NCBI GenBank assembly: GCA_016806645.1
Contig: JACSYO010000708.1
Coordinates: 190,001-254,000 of the forward strand
Direction of reading: 5' to 3'
From: Ophiodon elongatus
Lineage: Eukaryota; Chordata; Actinopteri; Perciformes; Hexagrammidae
Length of the DNA stretch: 64,000 nucleotides
In this document: one piece after another, positions 1 through 12,176 of the stretch
How the letters are laid out: each line of letters opens with the position of its first letter
How positions within the stretch are numbered: the stretch's first letter is position 1
The notes under the pieces: model-generated
What the model was told of the DNA's origin: nothing
The model's input: the letters and a program-made list of their open reading frames with translations, nothing else
Database searches by the model: none
Position numbers and translations under genes: made by a program

Positions 1-152
1 ACACACACACACACACACACAGAGCTTGCCAACAGCTAGTGCCCCCAGTACACACACACACACGCGGCTGGCGCTGTGCGCTGTCAACGCTAATTCAATT
101 TGAGACGCGGGAGTGTGACTAACAGCAGGCCTGCAGAGTGTTTTACCATATG

Positions 153-157
<5 letters not shown>

Positions 158-214
<57 letters not shown>
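158..214. repeat. (CA)n microsatellite
   Basis: An uninterrupted CA dinucleotide run. Confidence 0.95.
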
Positions 215-216
<2 letters not shown>

Positions 217-619
217 CTAACAGATCACTCCAACCACTGGTATAATAATAATGTAATTCCACAGGTATTAATCCTATAGATCTCCTCTCCCCCTGTTTCT
301 CTCATTAACAGGACAACCGTTGTGTCAACAACTAAAGAGTGACACCTTATTAACCCCTTCAACTTCACTGGCTAACCCAGGATCAGTTGCCACAAACATC
401 CAAGTGAGTCTCACCAGATTACAGCACGTTCATATAAAAATAACTGAGTGAACATAACAGAGTAAATACAATCACCACATGACTGAACATACGGCAAAAC
501 AAGTTTTAAAGGAAAATAAAACAAGATATCACATGTTAAAGATGAATTGTGCATAAAATACTTTATTGTTGTGAAGCAGCACACCATGATTACAAAGAAC
601 ACAAAAAAAACATGCTACA

Positions 620-800
620 ATGCTAGCTTAGTTCAGCGTGTTAGCATGCTAACATTTGCTAATTAGCTGCAAAGATAAGCTGAGGCTGATGGGAATGTCA
701 TCATTTTTGGAGGTATTTAGTCAGACTGGACAATTAAAAAAATGTGACCTGATAGTGGCACTAAATTAAACATTAAAGGGGTCACTGGAATAGTCGTCGT
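620..800 (+). repeat. Interspersed repeat copy, perciform 'tgttagcatgctaaca' type
   Basis: This copy contains gttagcatgctaacatttgc, then a gctgaggctgatgggaatgt block and an ggaggtattt...ggacaatta block. The same ordered blocks recur near 33455-33830, and parts recur near 51530-51660 and 57070-57150. I recall the family as frequent in perciform fish but cannot name it. Confidence 0.6.
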
Positions 801-2524
801 GGCAACTCATTTTAGCTGCGTGGGGAGCTCCAGAGAGCCAAACCAGGAAAAGACCAAAAGGCATGACGTGTTTTTACAGTTCTGAAGTACATATAGTAAA
901 AGAGAACTCTTATTTGCTGCCTAGGGGAAGAACCATAATGTAATAATGAAGAGGGGCACACAGTCCACTCTGCGTTCATGTGTGTCGACACAAGAGACGG
1001 GCAGACGGCCTCAATAAAGAGCAAGAGACGAGGCTGCATGTCCATGTTCACGGGTTGTTTGACTGTAAGAGATATCAGGGCGGGTGACGGGGTGAGGTGA
1101 GGGTCAAGTGGAGGGCTGGCAGGATCAGGTGTGTGTTTGTGTGACAGAGGTTGTGAGGGTGTGAGCAGGAGATTGGTTAAACCCTAATGAAGCGGAGAGC
1201 GGGGATGGATAGGGCCAGCTGTGTCGCCGCGCGTGTGTACGTGAGCGCGCGGGGAGACAGTAAAACTGATTAAAAGCAGCGTTAACACATCTGACAGGAA
1301 GCAATGGTCAAGAGGTGAGTGGAAACTGGGGAAAGCCTTGGGCTGGAGCGATTAGACACACACTACGCTGCTGCAGCGGCAGATGGAAACTGGGGAAAGC
1401 CCTGGGCAGCAGCGATTGGTCACACATGCCCGTCGATATCCGAGTAGAACCAATCAGCTCGGCTTCCTGTGTTTGACCTGACCCTTCATGCATAGTAATT
1501 GAATATTTCAAATGGGAGGCAGAGGAAGAGAAGAGAAGACGAAGTGTGGAAAAGAGTCTGTGCTACCACATTCTATGATTCCTTTCTATTTCAAACAGGC
1601 AGCGAGTCTCTTCACTGTCTACACTCACCACTGTCACAGAAAACGGGTTGAATTGTGACAATAAAACGACTAAAAGGTATCCCACAAAGAATAAATTGCA
1701 ATATACACAATATTCCTTTGAAACATACTATGTACTATACATTTGTGTTTAATTTGATTTTCTCTCTTTAAAATAACACAATTTTAACCTATAATATACC
1801 ATAAATATGCAGCTGCAAGATCTTTGACACATAAGGATATCTGGCGTATTTTGGAGGTAAGCAATTAAAAAAAAGTTTACTGGAATGAACTATGTAATTT
1901 GGTAAAGAATTACAGGGTAAGTTTCTTTTCATTTTCAATAAATCTGCATATTATTTCTTAGATTCAGTTTAGAATCATACGCGACAAATAAAAGCAGCGA
2001 ATAATTTCATGTGAGAAGCTGGAAATGGGAGACGTTTTATTGAATTTTTCAATTTTGCTTGAAAATGTTTCTTATGAACGATTGTTTCAGCTCGAAACGC
2101 TAGTGTCATTCATTATGCATATATTATAGGAAGCGTGACTTTTTATTTATTGCATGTTTAATTGTCTGATTGCTTTCAAGACATATTTCACATTTCTGCG
2201 TGTCCGGGCAGACACTATAAATGATGCATCAATTCATTGATATAAATAAAGACAAGTGTTCCTGGTGAACAGCCTCTACTTCAACTACAGAATCACATCA
2301 CATAGTTGTTTCTAGAAAACCTCTTGGAAATGATTCAGAAATTACAGACCTGTAAAACAAATATTCAATTCTTTTCTCAAGAAAGAAATCTGGGCCTCAA
2401 CATATATTTAGTCCTGCTCTCGACTAACTGTCTGGACGTACCGTTTCATTTCCTGTGTGTGAATCATGTATAGTCGCCTGACCAATCCCCCTTGTTGCAA
2501 TTAGAGCTTTTTCACAGAGCCAGC

Positions 2525-2525
<1 letters not shown>

Positions 2526-2614
<89 letters not shown>
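2526..2614. repeat. (GT)n microsatellite, about 89 bp
   Basis: A pure GT run. It generates the Cys-Val-rich open frames on this strand. Confidence 0.97.
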
Positions 2615-2616
<2 letters not shown>

Positions 2617-2790
2617 CTGTGTAGCTGTGAGCAGCTCTCCCCCCGTCGTGCAGAAGCAGACAGGTCGGCCAGAGGGACGGGACCACCGGCTGACCGGATC
2701 CCTGCCTGTCAGCAAGTAGCACTCGTCTAGGAACCCAGACCAGGAGGTGTTGACGGCACTGGAGGAAAGCCACTTGGTATCGACACCTGA

Positions 2791-2934
<144 letters not shown>

Positions 2935-3410
2935 GTCAGTATATATACAAACACAGGCGTCCCCAAGAGCAGTGCTCACTCCAGCACATCTGGAGGAAGC
3001 ATCTCTGCACACACAGCGGAGAGAGAGAAAATAGGCCCCGACCGACTCTCCGCTTTAATCATACTTAAAGGTTAAAAATAGATTTGAAACCAAACTTACC
3101 AAATAGATTTTGTGGCTCTGGCAGCAGAGGGACGTGGAATTTTAATTTCAGCCGATCCAACTCCTGGCAGAAATGACTGACAGCCGTTGGATCACCTGGG
3201 GTCAGTGTTTTTCGGATAACTCCCAGCGACGGAGGACGTGAAGAAGCATGTGCGTAATGGAGACTTGTGTCAGTCTGGGGCCACTGATGATGATTGTGAA
3301 TGTAGTTAAGTGTGTGCTGATGATGATTAGGAAGGACACAAAAAGGGGTCAGAGGTGGCTGAGTGTCACTCCGGAGGACTCCCGTCAGCTACGCGGCTGT
3401 TCATGTGTAG

Positions 3411-3450
<40 letters not shown>

Positions 3451-4522
3451 TTGAACAGCACCTGTAATGGCTCCCAGCTGAGTCACGCCTCTCCCCCTGG
3501 GATGTGCTGAACGGTGTGTCTGTGTGTGTGTCTGTATGTGTGGGTGTGTGTGTGTGTGTGTGTAATGAGGCACTGGCATGCGAGCGGCAGAGGGCCGCTT
3601 CCTCTACAGGTGACACCTTTGACCTCTCATCTGTTCCCTGTTGGGAGAACAGAAAGAGGAGGGGAAGTGAGATGGAAAAGGAGGGAAAGAGAGGCATGCT
3701 GGGATGCATACTTTGCCCAGAACACGGCTATCAACTGACAAAAAAAAACAACGGGACAAGTTTAACGTGTTGAAAACTCTTTTAATGACTTCCCCTGTCT
3801 TTGCCTACAAAGTGAGCTACTCGAGCCGTTTACCGCTACATGCAGAAAACCAAATTATATCCAGCTTCCTTTCAACGCAACGGACAATAATCCCCACCAT
3901 ACAATAAAAACAAGTTTGAGTTTCAGCGCCAAAAGCCAAAACACAAACCGACACAGGCAACAACACAGGAGGTCCCCACATCCTCAGTCAGGCCGCACAC
4001 AGCAGTCACAACACGAGCATGCTCCTGTAGCGGTCAGTCGGTAAAGCAGGCAGTGAATAAATAAATAAATAAATAAATAAATGAATAGATATTGCTCTTT
4101 GCATTTTATATACAGTGCATAACCACTTTGGAATGAAGTATTAGCTAGTAAGTAGTACACAAGTGTTTGTTTTTTTCTCAACAATTTGTGCAAAAATTGC
4201 CAACATGCCAGGACAGTAGTGACCCATTGCTGAGCTAATACATGATCAGAATACGTGTTAAATAGAAGTGTGCAAATGAACATGGTTATGGCGGCAGGAC
4301 TGCGTGTGATGCAGTGAGTGCATATCCCGCTTCTTCCTCTCTGTCCCCTTTCTCTGCTGCTCAGACAGCTTCCTTCACTTCTCTCGACAGAACAAACCTG
4401 GAACGCGGAGCTTTTTTTTTTTTGCAGTTGTTTATTCTCCACCCTTTTCACTCCCTGTCTCTTCTCGCTTCTCCCGCTCTCTCCTCCCTCCTCCGCGACC
4501 TCGTTATTTTTCTCCGACGTCA

Positions 4523-4875
4523 CTATGACACGTGGTCCCGCAGTCTGGACAGCCTCTGGGAGAGCTCATCCTGTTGATGACGATGACAACCAAACAGGTG
4601 AAAAACAGTGAGGGGAGGGGGCCTCAAGCCACTTGTCCTGTGGGGCAGCTCGAGAGAATGCAGAGTGTCACTCAACCTTTTTTAGGCTCGAGAGGTTAAG
4701 TGTGTAGTTATGTCCTCCACAAACAGTGCACGTGGTCACGTGGTCACGCGGTCACGCGGTCAGCTTGAATCGTGTTGACTACAACAGAAGTCGCCAGTGG
4801 CGAGTCGTCATAAATGGAAAACGGATCAAAACATCTTTAAGGACAACTCAAACACTTCCTGCCACACATTAAATG

Positions 4876-4927
<52 letters not shown>

Positions 4928-4928
4928 C

Positions 4929-4967
<39 letters not shown>

Positions 4968-7630
4968 AGTCAAGCTGGCCACAGACGATGATCTGAAAAA
5001 AGGAATGTTTAAGAGCGTAGGAGGTGGACTTTAAATCTAGATTTCTGTGAGAATAGTTCATGTGTAACAACAAGACAATAAAGATGATGTGTGAATTCTG
5101 TTCGGGGATGTAAAACATAAAAAAGACTTGCGATAGCGTAATCATAAGAGTGGACGTGTTACCTGCTCCGTCGATGCCACAGATGAAGCCAGTGAGGACG
5201 TCTGGCCTGCAGGAAGCTCCAGGTTAAGATCCAACCTAAAAAAACAAAAGACAAATATAATTTGTCTATTTTAAGAAGGAGGGACAGTTTTTTTTTTTTT
5301 TTTTACTAATTCCCTGCATTTATGTTTCTCCTCAATATTATGGCTCATTTCACTTTTTCAAACTGTTTGCAGGTCTACTCACCCCACTTCGTCAGCCATC
5401 TCATGCAACAGCGTGTCCACTTCAGCCTGGGGGCCCGGCCAAGCAAACAACAACAACATGTGTTTAGAGGACTCAACGAGTGACTTAACACCAAGCGCTG
5501 CACGTGAGTCGGTGTGTGTATTCCCTGCTTTGTGAGAGGCCGGCGGCCCTCACCTGAGGCGTGGTCAGGGTGGTGGTGTTGCCCATCGTGTCCTCCATCT
5601 GAGCTGTCTGCACATCCAGGGTTTCAAACTGGTTCTCGAACTTGTCCATTAATGCAGAGATCTGTGGAGAGGGAGAGGGGGACTCTCAAATCAATACGTT
5701 GGGTTTCACTTTGTTGGCGTCTGTCTGCGCTCACGTATGTGTGAGTCATCTCGTTTACCTTCTCCAAGTTCATACTTTTCAGTGTGGCGTCCATGGACTT
5801 GACCACTCCAGACATGGATTTAGATACCTGGGCAAAAACAAAAACACATCAAATTAAGTCTCACTTTTTACTGGTAATATAAAAAAAAAAAAAAGAAGGA
5901 AAAAAAAAGAATCAGGGTATTTGACAGTCAGACAGGGAGAAGCCGTTGACATGGCTGAGCTTGAAGTGCTGTACCCTTATATTTCCACTAGGTGTCACTT
6001 TCACCTTTTTTAACCAAATACCTTGTCCTGACTACCTCTCCTCCTAATAGCATCTCTAATATCTCAAAGAGGACAAATCTTCTCAAAACAAATTTGCCAA
6101 CAGTTGATCAAATTATGGTCGAGGGGTTTATTATCAGTGCTATTGTGTTCATGCCTTATGAGGCTTTTCAGCTGCACGCCATCTCACACATTTCTATAGA
6201 CGCTATTAAGTTCCATTCTATAATGATGCCTGTCGGATAATAGACATGAATAAGAGTCTTGTAAAGAGGCTCAAATAAGAGCAAGAAGCTAATAGCCTAA
6301 AGTCTGAAGCACATCTAATGACATTATGTAATTGTCGGCTTTTTGTTTGCATGTCTGCTGCTATAGCCTTTTCTTTTTGCCCCCCCCCCCCCCTCCTCCC
6401 CCCCATCTCTGTCAGTGTTTACACAAGAGACGGTTGTGCGAGTGAAGTGGGCGGCTACTGGGGTCTGGCTGTTGGGGCCCCCCCGTGGTTCACTGATCAT
6501 TTTATTCATCTCTTTCTATGATTGCAATCTAATAAAAGCATAAAAAGGCACCCAGGAAATAATCATAACAACGATGTAAAAAAGAAGCTACGATGTTGAC
6601 CACACAGGTGATAATACATGTAAAATACAACCACCTTAATGGAGGCAACATGATGGAAATATCATTTATGGTGGAGTTCATTTTTCACTAGAGCAGACAG
6701 CAAAAACCTCTGCACATTTTCTCCACATTACATTGTCTGCCAACTACCTGACCCAGGGGTTATCTTAAAAAAAGAAAACTGGATGTGTGACTGCAGTAGA
6801 TAGGCGGGGTGTGTTTTTCACTCGTTGTCATTTACCTGCTGTGCTACGCAACATCAGAAAGCAAGGCAAGTCTTCCACAAACCGTTGACCTGCAAGCCTG
6901 ACCTGGTTCATAGTGACAGCGGTCTGGACCCTAGAAGCCACGGCATCCACACGTGCACTCATCCTCAAGAAGTTAATGGACTGATGCTTCTGACGGATGG
7001 CATTCTCTGCGTGGATCTTGGCTGCCTCCAAATTGCCCTTCTGGATAGCCTGAGAAGCAAGAGGAAACAGGAGAGCATACACTGACTTAACACAGAGTAT
7101 AGCTGCACCGTCAGGCCGGCGTGTCCCTGCATCCCTGGACTCTAATAAATGCACAACTTAATAAACCAACCTGCTTAACTTTGGCCTTTTCTGCCCTTTC
7201 GTCTTTGTCACATTTCTTGGAGTTGCGTTGTAGCTCCTTGGCAGCAAACTTGAGGTTGAACAGGTGTTCTGTGTGGCTGGTCAAGGAATAGTTTATTTTA
7301 GTAATGGTTAATACACTTGAATTATAAGAATACATGAGTATGAAGTGAATCACTTCAAGACATTGAGCTAATTCAACCCAAATCAGTGCAGGCAAGACTA
7401 ACTGTTTTTTCCAAACAACTGAAAATGTAACCAAAGAGCAATGAAATTAGCACACCAATGTTTTCCTCCATGATTGAATGACTGGGCATAAGTTGCAAAG
7501 CTATGTAATAACGACATTATCTGTCAAAGCCACCTTACATTCGGCTAGCTAACGTTACTGCGAGGCAACTGCACATCTAACGTTAAGCATCTCAGGCTAC
7601 ACGAGAAAGGATACTCTCCATTTTTGACAT
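4523..7630 (-). CDS. chmp1b: Charged multivesicular body protein 1B (ESCRT-III), 8 coding exons
   Basis: An ESCRT-III subunit that assembles on endosomal, midbody and nuclear membranes and recruits MIT-domain proteins such as VPS4 and spastin (family knowledge). Coding exons in transcript order are 7615-7630, 7171-7268, 6903-7049, 5759-5827, 5554-5661, 5383-5426, 5163-5235 and 4523-4570. Every junction is GT-AG and in frame, giving 603 nt and 200 residues against 199 in human CHMP1B. It begins MSKMEKHLFNLKFAAKEL. The core contains AIQKGN, IHAENAIRQK and NFLRMSARVDAVASRVQTAV; this separates it from CHMP1A. The last exon encodes DELSQRLSRLRDHVS, which fits the MIM1 pattern for MIT-domain binding. 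The gene diverges from tent5d. Human CHMP1B is intronless, so this copy has the ancestral intron-containing form. Confidence 0.95.
4729..4760. repeat. Four tandem 8-bp units with palindromic E-boxes
   Basis: The run reads cacgtggt twice and then cacgcggt twice. The first two units carry CACGTG E-boxes. It lies in the last intron of chmp1b. A regulatory role is only a possibility. Confidence 0.6.
4875..4967. repeat. (AT)n microsatellite in the last chmp1b intron
   Basis: A TA/AT run with scattered single-base interruptions (tatatacata and similar). It can pair with itself. Confidence 0.95.
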
Positions 7631-8340
7631 GATGCTCTCTCTGAGACAAACACTCGAACTGGTTATGCACAGATTATTACCCAGAATTGTTTGTTTTGAT
7701 TTTTTCGAGCTATCGTATCTTCGCCACTGTAGCGAGGCAAGAGGCTTCACCTCTGCGTACTTCCGCATTGGCTTCACATCAGTCCGGCAGTAACGTTATC
7801 GCATTTGTCAAAACTACTGCCTCGACCATTGTTGGGACATGTTTCCTTCAGGAGAGCTTTTGTAATTTTTTAAGGAAATAAACACATTTGGGTACCGCTT
7901 ATTCAACGTTTGAAAATTAAATATCCAATGTGACGCATGCGCAGCCCATGATATTGAAGTAGCGCTAACTATTCACGATTATTCCTTCATATATTTATCT
8001 GTTTTGGTATTATATACCTAGCCTATGGTTTTATCATAGATAAATGACCCATTATCAAACAGATGGGTCCATGTGCGATGTGAGTTGTGGTCCGTAAACT
8101 ACAGGGCCGATGGCTGGACCTTCTCATACACAGTCTATGGGCTGGACCCGCAGACGTGTGGCTAGACCGCGAGACGTGAACCATCTTGGTGTATCTTCGT
8201 CTTTGGACACAGTCGCCACTGTCTGCTTTCACCGTCGTCACACGGTCACGATTTTGCACGGCGCTCTCGCTTCTCCTACGTCACGACCGTTTGAGCGGTG
8301 GACGGGCGCGCGTGTCCAAAGCAGACAAGTTCCATCCAGG

Positions 8341-8350
8341 CTATAAATAG
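8341..8350 (+). promoter_or_regulatory. TATA-box-like element
   Basis: The string ctataaatag contains TATAAATA on the plus strand; its reverse complement is also A/T-rich but is a weaker TATA match. It sits about 1 kb upstream of the inferred non-coding tent5d exon, so it could mark an alternative start. It may also be fortuitous. Confidence 0.35.
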
Positions 8351-9130
8351 TCTGTACCCGGTATCGGTGGGTTGTGGTACACGGCTAGTGACGCAATTCG
8401 TGCTTATTTTTTTTCCTTTTTTTTTTTTTGGTGAGGGAGTAAATTGACCTTTTCTCCCGAGCAGCTCGCTGTGTGTCTTAACGCCTTTAATCACGTTAAT
8501 TTTAACTTTACTTACGATGCATTAACGTGGCTGTAACATCTGTACTTTGGACTGGCCCGCGGGTTGATGGGGACACATACGGGGACATGGGGTGAAATTG
8601 GTGGGGGAGGGGTGTTTAGGAGAGATGTTGTTGAAGAAATGAAACAGACAGCAAGAAAATGCAGCATGAGGGGAAAAGAGATTATCGGTTGTCCAGAGAG
8701 AAGAAGGTTCCGGTGTGTGCGTGCACCGGCCAGCCGAGAGAGGGGGATTAACGGCTGGGACGGAGGGGAGGGGGGGGGCAGCGTGGATGACTCATACTGG
8801 GCTGATGATACTCTGTGTGGACACCAGATACACGATGATGTGCGCGTGAGCGAGAGTGAAGGAGTGAATGAGAAGTGTTTTCACAAATGCTCCCCAAAAA
8901 CATAGTCTGCACGCGCACGTCTCCCCGAGGCTAGTGCTCGCTACACAAACACATAAATCCTGGCCCTCAACCCCCAGCGCGGCCATGTTGTCACATTAGA
9001 GGTGAAACTCAGTGCATTAGGCCGGTTGACTTCAAAGGCTTCAGCTAAAAGTTACCTCACTCACATTCGAGTTATAATACACCTGTTAACACACAACTTC
9101 CCCATAGCCTTAGTGCTGTACTTGTGTGTG

Positions 9131-9131
9131 T

Positions 9132-9190
<59 letters not shown>
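9131..9190. repeat. (CA)n microsatellite
   Basis: A CA run just upstream of the inferred tent5d first exon. Confidence 0.95.
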
Positions 9191-9192
<2 letters not shown>

Positions 9193-9409
9193 CTTGCTCT
9201 CTATCTCTCCCCAGTAATGACTGAATGACGGCAGGTCGCTATGGAAACTGCGTTACGCTCCGGGCGGCCGGAGGAGAAAACAAGAGCGCGAGGACTCGTT
9301 CCAGTCTTCACTTCAGCACCACGCGAGCTCCTGGACAGCGCCCGGATGAACTCGCGCACAGATTCTAGCCTCGCTTGCCTTATAAGGGACGGAGCCACAT
9401 CAGCACCGA

Positions 9410-9544
9410 GTCTAACCGGACTTCAAGGGACAAGCGGACCCACGTTCAACAGACACAGTCTGGACCTGAAGCTCGGTGGACACCTACGGTATAGTTCCGC
9501 CGCCACGCAGGAGCCAGTCGCTCCCTCAAATAACATAGCAACAG
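9410..9544 (+). other. tent5d: Probable non-coding first exon of tent5d
   Basis: A CpG-containing segment ends in a strong donor, CAG|GTAAGA, with the exon end at 9544. A weak TATA-like string, cttataaggg, lies near 9379-9388, which would put transcription start near 9410. The next plus-strand acceptor with a good pyrimidine tract opens the coding exon at 12168. The 5' end is a guess. An open frame spans this exon but does not resemble a known protein. Confidence 0.45.
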
Positions 9545-11977
9545 GTAAGAACCCTCAGCCCTGCAAAGTTAGATAATTCACTTTGTGTGTGTGTATGTGT
9601 GTGTGTGCGTGTGTGTGTGTGTGTGTGCGTGTGTGTGTGTGTGTGGCTGCACGGAGTTCACACGCCGGTGTTTAATGTGTTTTTAATCCTGGTGCTCACA
9701 AGTGCATCTGCCCTTTAGTCCGCCAGGCACTTAATTGCGGTTAATTCCCCTCACCTGGTGTCTCAGGAGTGAGTAAGATCGTGATTAGGTGATTAGGGTG
9801 AGGACCAGCAGCGCTCTGGATTGGTTCCAGTACAGTTTTTAGGACTGTGAAAACTGTTAGGCACGCAACTAACTACAGCCTCCAGTTGGTGGTTATTTTA
9901 TGGGGAAACAACTTCCATTATTTTGTATACCAGCACTGTCGGGGCACAGGCTTGGAAGGGACATTCATACATATTTTAAACAACATTTCTGGTCAGCAGA
10001 CATTGCAATCCCATTTTGTAGGGCAACACAACAAACACTGAGTTGTTGCCTTCTATTGTTCATGGGATCATGACTTTTTAAGTCAATGGAAGAGAGAGGG
10101 GAAAAAAGGAATTTTATATATATAGCACAATATCACTGTTTAATAATAATAATAAATGATAACAAAAAGTCAGGGACACACAGGGCTATTATGGCTTCAT
10201 CTGGAGTTTTCTTGACACAGGACAGGCTATCTTGTTTCCCTGTATACTTAAATATGTTATACACCAGAGACCACAGAAACCCAACTTTACAGAGCACATT
10301 TGTTTGTATTTGTTTTAGATTCGGTCCAACGCATATGAGACCCTCCATAGCCATATGTGCTGGGTTTTCAGTGGCCATAGATTATGTGCGAGCTGAGCCG
10401 ATACGCCTGGATGAGTCACTCAGACTGCAAGTTTGCAGAAGAGTGCGAAAGGGAGGGGGGGAGGGGGGGAAATACAGGGACTAGCTGGAAAACAGTCCTG
10501 CAGTGTCTCTCTGCCTCCTGAACACATTGTTTCATGTAACCATGTGTCAACACCTCGGACTGTGTTTATGGGCTCTGGATGAGTGATGTACTGCTTTTTG
10601 CAACTTAAAGTTCCCCTCGTCAAAGTGTGGCACTGAGAGACGTCTCATCCGCAACAGAACTAGAGGAGCTTTGTGTTCTCAGACTCAACTTCTTTGTCTT
10701 CTGGTAAGCACACTTGGTTCTTTTCTTCGCCCCCCCCTCAGGTGAACGGAGAGGTTGCCTTCTGCAGCTTTACAGACGTTACGGAGTACAGTGCTGCTCT
10801 TCAGTAGTTGTTGAATTGTGTGCGATTAGAAGATTCTTTTTTTTAAATCACTCCCTGTAATAGATAGTTTGTGGTTATTACAGAGTATAGCTCTCTGATG
10901 TCTGACAAACTGTGACCAGAAGCATCCCATTACTGCTCATTAGTATCCCAATGTTTACCCTGCTAGTATTGACAAATCATAGCAATCAGCAGCATTCAGC
11001 TGCACCACTGACTGACATCTATTGATTAAAGCAAACAATAGATCATAATGGGCTGTTGTGAACCACGGTGTAGGAGCACTTGCTCCCTGAAACACTTTTA
11101 CATGCGCCCCACAAACACGCACTCAATCATAGAACAGAGACTTGGTTAGGCAAATGTTGTTTGGCTTATTGGAAAATATGTCCAGTTTGTGGGAGATTGA
11201 TTGATGGAGTCTGGATGGCGAAAAGGCTGCGTGCGTAACTGCCAGGATGATGACACATGTGAACGCCAAACAAACGTAATTGCCTGATATTAAATCCCAC
11301 TTTGTTCCAATTTGTGTTGCAGTTTACAAAGGTGTTATACAAACACCCGTGTGCACTCACGCAAATGTGTGCTTGGCTCTTTGTTTGTAATGCATACAAA
11401 TCATGTGCTACACACACGCACAAAAACAGATGTGTGTCTTTAATTAGTGACGTTGGTGTGATTAATGCAGTCTGCCGGTGATGACTCATTCAGCTTAACC
11501 CTTGCTTCTCTGGTGGAAACAATCAATAAACAAAGATTTACGCTGCCTTTACAAGTCATTATTTTAATTATTATCATTATGTTAACGTAATAGTAAAACA
11601 CACTATTATTCTTATTATAATCTTATATTCTGAATACATTTTTTGTTATTCCGTGTGTGTGTTTTTAAAAGAATCGAATCAGATTTCACTGCGATGGAGC
11701 GCAAACAAAGGGAGCAAGTGATGTGATACAAGTCTTGGATGGTAAACAATATAATGTGTTTCAGATTCTCTGATTCCACTCAAACTCGTCCTCTTAATTT
11801 GTTGTGATCTGGTTGAGTATTGGAAGACTCTTTATGCAAAGCACATCTACGTGGATTGCTCCATGTGTCAGCTTGTCAACACAGCAGTTACATTTGCATT
11901 GTAAAAGCTGTCAGCCAAGCTGTGACTTTCAGACAGCAGACTGGCAGGGAGTGTGCATATGAGTGTGAGAGAGTGCT

Positions 11978-12068
<91 letters not shown>

Positions 12069-12167
12069 TGTGTGAGGAAGAGAGACACAGAGAGAGCGAG
12101 AGAGTTAAACACATAGCACAGTTTATATGGGAGTTGTAATAAACTCTCGTTGTCGTCCTCCCTCCAG
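9545..12167 (+). other. tent5d first intron
   Basis: The intron contains a short GT tract near 9583-9645 and a long (GT)n tract at 11980-12074, about 90 bp before the acceptor. I see no other exon. Confidence 0.5.
11980..12074. repeat. (GT)n microsatellite upstream of the tent5d coding acceptor
   Basis: About 95 bp of GT repeat with one interruption near its 3' end. Confidence 0.95.
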
Positions 12168-12176
12168 GGCAGCAGC

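Larger units (their letters stand above)
7631..9409. promoter_or_regulatory. Divergent promoter region between chmp1b and tent5d
   Basis: This is the gap between the chmp1b start codon (minus strand) and the first tent5d exon (plus strand). It is moderately CpG-containing around 8100-8340 and 8690-8900 and holds one clear TATA-like element at 8341-8350. Neither transcription start can be placed exactly from sequence alone. No coding exon is supported. Confidence 0.5.

Noticed and set aside
9241..9576. 111-codon frame across the tent5d first exon
   Set aside because: It crosses a clear splice donor at 9545, has no recognisable homology and fits a GC-rich 5' UTR exon better.
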